Assembly: GCA_021787255.1 (NCBI GenBank)
Contig: JAJYMD010000173.1
Span: forward strand, 1 to 6,677
Direction: 5' to 3'
From: Actinomycetes bacterium
GTDB lineage: Bacteria; Actinomycetota; Acidimicrobiia; Acidimicrobiales; RAAP-2
DNA: 6,677 bases
Shown: positions 1 to 6,635 of the stretch, in pieces
How the letters are laid out: the number at the start of each line of letters is the position of its first letter
Position numbering within the stretch: position 1 is the first letter of the stretch
Made by a program: the position numbers and the translations under genes
Notes under the pieces: model-generated
Databases searched by the model: none
What the model was told of the DNA's origin: nothing
The model's input: only the letters and a program-made list of their open reading frames with translations

Positions 1-1755
1 GCGCTCCGGGCGCGTCGCCCGGGCCTGCTCACGGTCAAGGGGGATCCCGACGTAGACGTTGTCGTGGCGACGCAGACGATCGAGGTGGGGATCGATGCGG
101 ACTTCGCGGCAATGGTCACCGAGCTCGCCCCGGGCGCTGCGGTCGCCCAGCGGGCGGGTCGCGTGAACCGCCTGGGGCGTCGGGCAGCGACCGAGGTGCG
201 CGTTCTCGTCCCCGTCGACCCGGTCGGGCCCAAGGGGGCGCCCCCGTACGCGGTCGACGAGTTGACGGCGGCGCTGGCCTGGCTCCAGCGCCGGGCGGGA
301 GCCACGGCGGGACTCGCCCCCGAATCCGTGTCGTTCGACCCGCCGCCGGCCGCGGTCCTGCGCCGGGTCGTGCTCGGGCGGCCTGAGATCGCCGACGTGC
401 GCCTCCTCGCACGGACATCCGACAGGCTGTTCGCGGAACCCGACCTCGAGCTCTGGCTCGCCGATGACTTCGGGCGCGACACGGACGTGGCCGTCGTCGT
501 CCGCGCAGGCCTCGGGCGAGGTGTCGATGACGATCTCATGCTCCTGCGCGCGACGCCGCCCCGTGACGCGGAGGCGTTCCCGGCCTCGGTCGGCAAGGTG
601 CGGGCGCTCCTGACGCGCGATGGGGACAAGGCCCCATCAACCTATCGCTGGCGAGCAGGCGAGCTCGACCTGCTCGGAGACGCGGGTGACCTGCGGCCAG
701 GGGATCTGGTCGTGGTCGACGACGAGGCGCGCTGGTTCACCTACGGGGTCGTCGACCCGGGGGGAGCCGAGCGCGCCGCAGACGTCCTCGAGGACGAGCG
801 CGATGGCGCACCGTTCCTGCTGCGTATCGGTCGCGGAATGCCTCTCGACGAGGCGAGTCGCGGACGGCTGATCCCATCTCTCCTCGAGGGCGTCGCTGCC
901 GCGGTCACCCTCGAACCAGCCGATGGGCATGCCCGGAGGGCATTGATCGCCGCGGTGCTCGCGGAGGCGGCCGACAACGCAGCGCGCGACGGGTATCCGG
1001 GAGCAGCTGAACGCCTCCGGCGGGCGGCCATGCTCCTCCGCCGACGGCTCGCCGACGCCGCGCTCGAGGTAGGGCCCGCGGACGCAGACGGCGTCCCCGC
1101 GTGGACCGTCGTGGCCGACCAGCGGCGCCAGCTTGGCGACGAGGAGATCCGCCAGACATGGACCGGGAGCCCGGTTCCGGTCAGGCTCGACGAGCATCGA
1201 GCGCGGGTGGCCGCCCGCGCGCGGGCGATCGCGGAGCGCCTGGGGCTCCAAGGGGTCGTGGCCGCCACGCTCGATGCGGCGGGCGCTCTTCACGACGAGG
1301 GCAAGCGCGACTCGCGGTTCCAGCGGATGCTCGGTGCCGACACGGCGGATGGATCCGAGCCGCTCGCCAAGAGCGGTCGGCGCACGCCCGCGGAGTATCG
1401 CGCCGCTGCCACGGCATCAGGCCTTCCGACGTCGTGGCGGCACGAGCAGCTCTCGGCGGTGGTGGCTCGCGCCGCCACCGAACTGCCGGCCGGCTGCGAC
1501 GCGGACCTCGTCGTCCGTCTCGTCGGAACGAGCCACGGCCACGGCCGCGAATCGTTCCCGCACTCGACGGCACAGCTGCTGCCCGATGGCAACGAGCTCG
1601 CCCCGACGAGCGTCGCGCTCCACGATCGAGGCGAGTGGGACCACGTGGTCGAGGCGACCCACCGCGCGCGCGGTTTCTGGGGATGCGCCTACCTCGAGGC
1701 GATCTTGCGCGCGGCGGACGGACAAGTTTCCGGAGAAGTCGATGGGAGATCTTGA
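1..1755 (+). CDS. cas3: Cas3 helicase-nuclease with C-terminal HD domain, type I-G (5'-truncated by window)
   Basis: The reading frame is open from the first base, so the N-terminal part (Walker A and DEAH motifs) lies upstream; 584 residues are visible. Residues 17-35 hold helicase motif V (VVVATQTIEVGIDADF) and 50-61 motif VI (QRAGRVNRLGRR), the arginine-finger motif of superfamily 2 helicases. A middle region includes a strand-rich stretch, LRPGDLVVVD (231-240). An HD phosphohydrolase domain follows: H399, the HD pair H431-D432 in ALHDEGKRDSRFQ, H481 in RHE, H512 and H514 in GTSHGHGR, and D573 in LRAADG. All expected metal ligands are present, so the nuclease looks intact. Cas3 is recruited to crRNA-bound DNA, then unwinds and degrades it. 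In most type I systems HD is N-terminal; HD after the helicase is the arrangement known for subtype I-G/I-U. The stop overlaps the next gene by 14 nt. Confidence 0.95.
   Translation, partial: ALRARRPGLLTVKGDPDVDVVVATQTIEVGIDADFAAMVTELAPGAAVAQRAGRVNRLGRRAATEVRVLVPVDPVGPKGAPPYAVDELTAALAWLQRRAGATAGLAPESVSFDPPPAAVLRRVVLGRPEIADVRLLARTSDRLFAEPDLELWLADDFGRDTDVAVVVRAGLGRGVDDDLMLLRATPPRDAEAFPASVGKVRALLTRDGDKAPSTYRWRAGELDLLGDAGDLRPGDLVVVDDEARWFTYGVVDPGGAERAADVLEDERDGAPFLLRIGRGMPLDEASRGRLIPSLLEGVAAAVTLEPADGHARRALIAAVLAEAADNAARDGYPGAAERLRRAAMLLRRRLADAALEVGPADADGVPAWTVVADQRRQLGDEEIRQTWTGSPVPVRLDEHRARVAARARAIAERLGLQGVVAATLDAAGALHDEGKRDSRFQRMLGADTADGSEPLAKSGRRTPAEYRAAATASGLPTSWRHEQLSAVVARAATELPAGCDADLVVRLVGTSHGHGRESFPHSTAQLLPDGNELAPTSVALHDRGEWDHVVEATHRARGFWGCAYLEAILRAADGQVSGEVDGRS
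1732..1737 (+). promoter_or_regulatory. Ribosome binding site deciding the start of the 345-residue gene
   Basis: GGAGAA lies inside the last codons of cas3, and the GGAG core ends 6 nt before the ATG at 1742. This supports the ATG at 1742 over the far upstream in-frame start near 1133, which would read antisense-quality Arg/Ser-rich sequence through the Cas3 HD domain. The two downstream genes have no comparable site and probably rely on coupling through ATGA overlaps. Confidence 0.7.
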
Positions 1756-2779
1756 GCTGCCGGGCGACGTTCGCGTCGCTCTGTCCCACGCAGCCGCCTA
1801 CGGGGTCGCGGCCATCCTGGAGGACGACGGCGCTGTCGCGGTGACGATCGCCTGGACGGGATCGCTCGACGCCCGGGCGATCGTCTCCGTGCCCGGCACC
1901 GACCTGGACGGGATCGGGGAGGCGGTCCGTGCGCATGCCCAGCGCCACGCGGGCGCCCGGAGCTGGACCGCGGCGACGGCGGACGTCGGCGGGAAGATCG
2001 TCGGGCGCCTGAGCCCGCGGGTCGCCGCACCGCCCGACGACGCCGGCTGGCGCGATCTCGTCCGGCTGCGACGCGAGACGCTCGACGCGGCCGTCGCTGA
2101 CCGGGCCTGGCTCGACACAGCGCTCGTCGGAGCGCTCGGCGAGCCCGCCTACTGGCGCTTCGACTCGCAGGGCAAGCGTCGCCCGGACGAGGGTGCGAGC
2201 CGCTGGGAGATGAAGACGCGCAATCGGGGCGAGGATTTCGTCGCCCACCGCCTGCGCCCCTTGGGTCTGGCAGTTGCCGCGCGGAGTGCCGACCGTGTCC
2301 GCGACGGCCTGACGGGGGCGCGGGTGGAGGACGAGGCCGGCGGGAATGCGCTGGACAGCCGAACCGCGACCGGGCTCGCGAGCCCGGGGCCGACGGACAA
2401 CGCGCTAGCCTGGTGCGCGCTCTGGGGCCTCTCCCTGATGCCGGTCGCTGCTCGCCTGGGCCAGCAGTCCGCGTCGGCCGGACATGGGTGGGCGAGGGCG
2501 ATGGCCGGCGGGCCGAGGGAGTACAGCTTCCACCTTCCCGTGCCCGCCGTCCCGGTAACCCTCGCTCGTCTCGCGACGGTCATCGCGAGCGAGCAACTCG
2601 CCGTGGCGGCCGCGGGGGCCGCCACACCCGCTGAGGACCTCGCGACCCGCTCCGCGCGGCAGTGGCTCGCGGAGCGGGGGATCGGCAGCCTCGTGCGCCT
2701 CCCGATCGGCGTGTTCGGCTCGGCGAGCGCCCCCGAGCGCCGCGCCCTCCTCGGGACGGTCTTTCCTGTCGCGCCATGA
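1742..2779 (+). CDS. Type I-G CRISPR-associated protein next to cas3 (family uncertain; Cas3-extension-like or Cas8-like)
   Basis: A 345-residue protein starting 14 nt inside the cas3 end, with a good Shine-Dalgarno, and ending in an ATGA overlap with cas4-cas1, so it is an integral operon member. I do not recognise the family with certainty. Visible features: an N-terminal segment (about 5-70) that looks alpha/beta (LSHAAAYGVAAILED, then VAVTIAWTG); a charged, probably conserved stretch at 137-167 (YWRF, later RWEMKTRNRGEDFV); a Trp/Cys-rich motif at 217-235 (PTDNALAWCALWGLSLMPV); and a C-terminal half rich in Ala/Leu helices with GVFGSASAPERRAL near the end. There is no helicase, HD, zinc-finger or membrane signature. 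From memory, some type I-G loci carry a protein encoded beside, or fused to, Cas3; this gene's position fits that. A Cas8-type large subunit is an alternative, though 345 residues is small for one. The Csb3 proteins I recall start differently, so that name is not used. Confidence 0.65.
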   Translation: MGDLELPGDVRVALSHAAAYGVAAILEDDGAVAVTIAWTGSLDARAIVSVPGTDLDGIGEAVRAHAQRHAGARSWTAATADVGGKIVGRLSPRVAAPPDDAGWRDLVRLRRETLDAAVADRAWLDTALVGALGEPAYWRFDSQGKRRPDEGASRWEMKTRNRGEDFVAHRLRPLGLAVAARSADRVRDGLTGARVEDEAGGNALDSRTATGLASPGPTDNALAWCALWGLSLMPVAARLGQQSASAGHGWARAMAGGPREYSFHLPVPAVPVTLARLATVIASEQLAVAAAGAATPAEDLATRSARQWLAERGIGSLVRLPIGVFGSASAPERRALLGTVFPVAP

Positions 2780-4386
2780 GCGGCCCAAGGGAGGCAGAGA
2801 CGGAGCCCATCCCGATCAGCCTCGTTGCCCACCACGTCTTCTGCCCTCGGCGAGCCTGGCTCGAGGCAGCCGGCGAGGCAACCGATACAGCGCAGGTGGC
2901 CGCGGGTGTGGTGGCGCATGCGGCCACCGACGAGCCCGCGACGTCGCGCCCAGCTGTGCTCCGGGCGATCGAGGTCGCCGACGAGGAGCTCGGTGTCACG
3001 GGCCGTTGTGACACCGTGGAGGTCGGAGCTGACGGATCCCTCACGATCGTCGAGTACAAGGCGGCGCCGGTGCGGCGCGAACCCGTGGTCACCGAGGCGA
3101 TGCGGGTCCAGCTCGCTCTCCAGGCGTCGACCCTGCGCGCCGCCGGCCACGTCGTGGCGGGGCTCGCCGTGTACTTCACGAACCACCGCGTCCGCGTCCC
3201 AGTCGTGGTCGACGATGCCGCCGTTGCGGTGGCCCGCGCGGCCGTGGCTGCCACCCGCGCCACGGTAGAGGCCCCTGACGCGCCTCCACCCCTCGAGGAC
3301 GATCCCCGATGCGCGTCCTGCTCGCACGCCGCTGTCTGCCTTCCGGAGGAGCGTGCCGAGACGCTCGTCGAACGGCGGATCCTCGTGGCGGACCCCGACT
3401 CCAGCGTCGTCCACATCGCCACGCCCGGGGCGCGGGCATCGACACGAGGCGGCCGCCTGCTCGTTCAGGCGCGCGGCGAGGAGATCGCGTCCGTCCCCCT
3501 CGAGAGGATTGCAGGGGTCGTCGTCCATGGGAACGTGGACCTGAGCGGTGCGCTGATCCGCGAGCTGCTGTGGCGGTCGCTGGCGATCGTCTGGTGCACG
3601 GGGGCGGGGCGGGTCGTCGGCTGGGCGACGCCGGGAGCCGGACCGAACGGTGCAGCGCGCGTTCGGCAGCATGAGGAGTCCGCGGCCGGCAGGCTCGACC
3701 TCGCCCGAGAGTTCGTCGGCGCGAAGATCACGAACCAGGCGACTCTCCTGCGTCGCAACGGGCGAGCCGGCGTCGTCACTCCCGAGCTGCGAACGCTTGC
3801 CCGCCGCGCAACCGCGGCGCGATCGGTCCCGGAGCTGCTGGGGATCGAGGGTGATGCCGCTGCCATCTACTTCCGACACTTCGCCTCCATGCTCGGGCGG
3901 CGCCCGCGTGGTGCCGATATCGCGCTGCGCACGCGTTCCGGGCGCCCTGCCCGGGACCCGGTGAATGCGGCTCTCAACTACGCCTACGCGCTCCTGCTCG
4001 CCGATGTCGTGCGGGCCGTGACCGCTTGCGGGCTCGACCCGCACGCGGGCTTCCTGCACACGAGCAGCCGCAACAAGCCCGCGCTCGCGCTCGATCTCTG
4101 CGAGGAGTTCCGCGCCCCGGTCGCGGACTCGTCCGTCGTCGGAGCCTTCAATACCGGGGAGCTCCGGCGGACCTCGTTCTCGGACGTTCTCGGGACCACG
4201 CGCCTTCGCGAGGACGGCAGGAAGGCCCTCATCGCGGCGTACGAGCGAAGAGTCCAGACCGCGTTCCGGCACCCGGTGTTCGGCTACCGGGTCACCTGGC
4301 GTCGTGCGATCGAGGTGCAGGCCCGCATGGTGCTCGGCGTCATCGATGGCACGCAGCCACGCTACGTCGGCATCCGGACGCGATGA
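2776..4386 (+). CDS. cas4-cas1: Cas4-Cas1 fusion, CRISPR adaptation integrase with PAM-selecting exonuclease domain
   Basis: A 536-residue natural fusion. The Cas4 part (about 12-190) starts with ISLVAHHVFCPRRAWLEA. It keeps the four iron-sulfur cysteines (C23, C179, C182, C188) and the RecB-type nuclease residues H48, D79 (GRCD), E93 and K95 (EYK). The Cas1 part (about 195-536) carries the metal-binding triad E358 (GIEGDAA), H428 (GFLHTSSRNKPALALDL) and E443 in DLCEEFRAP, with D440 nearby. Both activities therefore look intact. Cas4 trims prespacer ends and recognises the PAM; Cas1, with Cas2, integrates the spacer at the leader end. This fusion is characteristic of type I-G; the Geobacter sulfurreducens homologue is the best studied. 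The start at 2776 overlaps the previous stop as ATGA and puts the Cas4 motif 11 residues in, as expected; no strong ribosome site is visible, which suggests translational coupling. Confidence 0.97.
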   Translation: MSGPREAETEPIPISLVAHHVFCPRRAWLEAAGEATDTAQVAAGVVAHAATDEPATSRPAVLRAIEVADEELGVTGRCDTVEVGADGSLTIVEYKAAPVRREPVVTEAMRVQLALQASTLRAAGHVVAGLAVYFTNHRVRVPVVVDDAAVAVARAAVAATRATVEAPDAPPPLEDDPRCASCSHAAVCLPEERAETLVERRILVADPDSSVVHIATPGARASTRGGRLLVQARGEEIASVPLERIAGVVVHGNVDLSGALIRELLWRSLAIVWCTGAGRVVGWATPGAGPNGAARVRQHEESAAGRLDLAREFVGAKITNQATLLRRNGRAGVVTPELRTLARRATAARSVPELLGIEGDAAAIYFRHFASMLGRRPRGADIALRTRSGRPARDPVNAALNYAYALLLADVVRAVTACGLDPHAGFLHTSSRNKPALALDLCEEFRAPVADSSVVGAFNTGELRRTSFSDVLGTTRLREDGRKALIAAYERRVQTAFRHPVFGYRVTWRRAIEVQARMVLGVIDGTQPRYVGIRTR

Positions 4387-4685
4387 GCCGGGATACCGCG
4401 CATCGCTACGTCGTCGCCTACGACGTAGCGGACGACGGCCGCAGGAACCGGATCGCAATCAGGCTGTTGACGTACGGCGATCGACTTCAGTACAGCGTCT
4501 TCGTGATCGACGGTCGGCCGTCGAAGCTCGTGCGCCTCCGGCTGGAACTCTCCCGCATGATCGATCTGCAGGCCGATTCGGTTCTCATCTGCGATCTCGG
4601 GCCCGCCACGTCGGATGACGACGCCCGGTTTCAGATGATCGGTCGGCGCCGGTCGATCACCGACGGCCGGGCGCTCGCGCTGTGA
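4383..4685 (+). CDS. cas2: Cas2, structural partner of Cas1 in spacer integration
   Basis: A 100-residue protein, a normal length for Cas2. It opens with YVVAYDVADDGRRNRI, in which D14 at the end of the first strand is the conserved metal-site aspartate of the ferredoxin-like fold. The family motif YGDRLQYSVF follows at 31-40. Cas2 dimers bridge two Cas1 dimers and hold the prespacer DNA; intrinsic nuclease activity is not needed for this. Its ATG overlaps the stop of cas4-cas1 by 4 nt (ATGA), so the two are probably made in coupled amounts. It is the last gene of the operon, followed one base after its stop by a strong hairpin and then by the leader. Confidence 0.96.
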   Translation: MSRDTAHRYVVAYDVADDGRRNRIAIRLLTYGDRLQYSVFVIDGRPSKLVRLRLELSRMIDLQADSVLICDLGPATSDDDARFQMIGRRRSITDGRALAL

Positions 4686-4686
4686 G

Positions 4687-4717
4687 ACCCCGTGCGACCG
4701 CTGCGGTCGCACGGGGT
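4687..4717 (+). terminator. Hairpin after cas2, probable operon terminator
   Basis: The arms ACCCCGTGCGACCG and CGGTCGCACGGGGT are perfectly complementary over 14 bp with a 3-nt loop (CTG), beginning one base after the cas2 stop codon. No T-tract follows, so this is not a classical intrinsic terminator, but hairpins lacking a U-tail are common 3' ends in high-GC bacteria. It would separate cas operon transcription from the array, or stabilise the mRNA end. Confidence 0.55.
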
Positions 4718-4760
4718 TCACGCTGGAGCGCTCGCGCGCCCACCACACCTCGCGCCACAT

Positions 4761-4784
4761 GATCCGAGCGTGTACCCTCGGATC
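4761..4784 (+). promoter_or_regulatory. Leader inverted repeat overlapping a possible -10 element
   Basis: GATCCGAG and CTCGGATC form perfect 8-bp arms separated by 8 nt. This geometry fits an operator for a dimeric regulator. TACCCT at 4773-4778 matches the loose TANNNT form of -10 elements in high-GC bacteria, but no good -35 lies 16-18 nt upstream, so the promoter assignment is weak. Confidence 0.35.
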
Positions 4785-4786
4785 GT

Positions 4787-4820
4787 CGATGGCGGCGGTC
4801 CTGGCCCTGCCGCGCCATCG
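4787..4820 (+). repeat. Second leader inverted repeat (imperfect hairpin)
   Basis: CGATGGCG (4787-4794) pairs with CGCCATCG (4813-4820), and pairing continues inward for 3 bp after a single bulged G (4795). It ends 35 nt before the first repeat. It could be a structure in the leader RNA or a leader-recognition element for integration; function is inferred from position only. Confidence 0.35.
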
Positions 4821-5180
4821 CGGGTTCGGCCGCCGGAATCGTGCGTGCGGACCCGGTTGCAGCACCTCCCCGGTGCTGCCTTCATTGAGGGTCGGTGTCG
4901 CCGCGCTCGATGATGGCGAGCGCGCGGTTGCAGCACCTCCCCGGTGCTGCCTTCATTGAGGGTGGGTCGGCGACCGTTGGATCAACAGCGTTTCGGGGTT
5001 GCAGCACCTCCCCGGTGCTGCCTTCATTGAGGGCCCGGGCTCCCGTGGACACCGGAGAACGCCGAGGCCAGTTGCAGCACCTCCCCGGTGCTGCCTTCAT
5101 TGAGGGCGCGTCTCCAAGGGCCCCGGCGGGTCGGTCGTCGAACAGTTGCAGCACCTCCCCGGTGCTGCCTTCATTGAGGG

Positions 5181-5215
5181 GGCGCCTTCGTCGAGCTCGG
5201 GACGAGCAAGATGCC
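5181..5215 (+). other. Spacer 5, probably from a phage HK97 gp10-like head-tail gene
   Basis: Read from its first base, the 35-nt spacer translates to GAFVELGTSKM. The VE-x-GTSKM core resembles the conserved motif of the HK97 gp10-like family of tailed-phage head-tail proteins. The source is inferred from this short motif only. Confidence 0.5.
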
Positions 5216-6177
5216 GTTGCAGCACCTCCCCGGTGCTGCCTTCATTGAGGGGCCATGAACGAACTGCACGAGCGCGAGTGCGCGTCGTTGCAGCACCTCC
5301 CCGGTGCTGCCTTCATTGAGGGATCTTCGCGATGAGGGAAGAACCGTCGCCGGCCGCGTTGCAGCACCTCCCCGGTGCTGCCTTCATTGAGGGCGCTTGG
5401 CCCACGTCACCGTGAGCGTCCCGCCGACGTTGCAGCACCTCCCCGGTGCTGCCTTCATTGAGGGCTGCGGAATCGGGCCAAGCCGGCGCCGGCGCGCGCG
5501 TTGCAGCACCTCCCCGGTGCTGCCTTCATTGAGGGGTCGTGAAGGTGGCCGAGGTCCTCCAGGAAACGCCGTTGCAGCACCTCCCCGGTGCTGCCTTCAT
5601 TGAGGGCAGGTCGTGACGGGCGCGTTGTCGACGGTGACGGGTTGCAGCACCTCCCCGGTGCTGCCTTCATTGAGGGCTGTGCTGGACGAACACGGGCGAT
5701 GCCCCGGCGGGGTTGCAGCACCTCCCCGGTGCTGCCTTCATTGAGGGCGCGGCGCGCCGCTCGATCTCGACGTGTTCCACGGGTTGCAGCACCTCCCCGG
5801 TGCTGCCTTCATTGAGGGGGCGCCGACCCCGGCCGCCCACGTGACGCGCTCCCAGGTTGCAGCACCTCCCCGGTGCTGCCTTCATTGAGGGGAGGCTTCC
5901 CCCGTCGTGCTCGGCGTGCTGGCGACGTTGCAGCACCTCCCCGGTGCTGCCTTCATTGAGGGTCGACGATGACCTCGGAATAGACGAGATCGGGAGCGTT
6001 GCAGCACCTCCCCGGTGCTGCCTTCATTGAGGGCAGTCGGCGAACGTGTCGAAGTCGGGATTGGCGACCTGTTGCAGCACCTCCCCGGTGCTGCCTTCAT
6101 TGAGGGTGCCAGAACGTCCAGTCGCGCTTGGGCGGCGTCACGTTGCAGCACCTCCCCGGTGCTGCCTTCATTGAGGG

Positions 6178-6210
6178 CGGGGCCAGTCCGCCAGACTGGC
6201 CCCGGTCCTT
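6178..6210 (+). other. Spacer 19, containing an 11-bp perfect inverted repeat
   Basis: CGGGGCCAGTC (6178-6188) and GACTGGCCCCG (6194-6204) are perfectly complementary around a 5-nt loop (CGCCA). The hairpin fills 27 of the 33 spacer bases and starts at the first spacer base. The source was probably a terminator hairpin or operator in a phage or plasmid. Confidence 0.9.
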
Positions 6211-6635
6211 GTTGCAGCACCTCCCCGGTGCTGCCTTCATTGAGGGGAGCTGGTGCTCATCAACGGCTCGTGGCGGATGAGGTTGCAGCACCTCCCCGGT
6301 GCTGCCTTCATTGAGGGCACGCCGGCGTGCGCTCCTGCGCCATCCGGCGGGTTGCAGCACCTCCCCGGTGCTGCCTTCATTGAGGGGGCGCCGGACCCGA
6401 CGAGGACCCGGACGATCCCGGTTGCAGCACCTCCCCGGTGCTGCCTTCATTGAGGGCACGTGACCTCCACCGTCCGGTCGTCCGGCCGTGGGGTTGCAGC
6501 ACCTCCCCGGTGCTGCCTTCATTGAGGGACCCCGAAACGGTAACGCCCCGCGCGGGACGCGACGGTTGCAGCACCTCCCCGGTGCTGCCTTCATTGAGGG
6601 TCCTTGTAGCCGAGCACGTCCAGCAGCTTGCTGAC

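Larger units (their letters stand above)
4718..4855 (+). promoter_or_regulatory. CRISPR leader
   Basis: This non-coding stretch of 138 nt lies between the cas2 hairpin and the first repeat. It sits at the cas2 end of the array, opposite the degenerate terminal repeat, so it is the leader where new spacers enter and where the pre-crRNA promoter should lie. It is GC-rich, unlike the AT-rich leaders of many other systems, and contains two inverted repeats (4761-4784 and 4787-4820). No convincing -35 box is visible. The short frames crossing it have no protein-like features. Confidence 0.8.

Noticed and set aside
1133..1741. Upstream extension of the 345-residue gene to a start near 1133
   Set aside because: The extra 203 residues are Arg/Ser-rich and overlap the Cas3 HD domain in another frame; the ATG at 1742 has a proper ribosome site.
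1181..2248. Reverse-strand open frame of 355 codons opposite the cas3 end and the start of the next gene
   Set aside because: Its composition is Arg/Pro/Gly-rich without motifs, typical of antisense frames in high-GC DNA.
2662..2775. Upstream GTG start for cas4-cas1 adding 38 residues
   Set aside because: The added residues are Arg/Pro-rich and out of character; the ATGA overlap at 2776 places the Cas4 motif at its normal distance from the N-terminus.
2149..4458. Reverse-strand open frame of 769 codons opposite the 345-residue gene and cas4-cas1
   Set aside because: It is an Arg-rich antisense frame from GC-rich codon bias, with no recognisable domains, lying opposite genes with complete catalytic motifs.
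4686..4855. tracrRNA or anti-repeat in the leader
   Set aside because: No stretch complementary to the CRISPR repeat was seen, and type I systems process crRNA with Cas6-type nucleases instead.
4692..4913. Short open frames through the leader on both strands
   Set aside because: They run into the first repeats and have no ribosome site or protein-like features.
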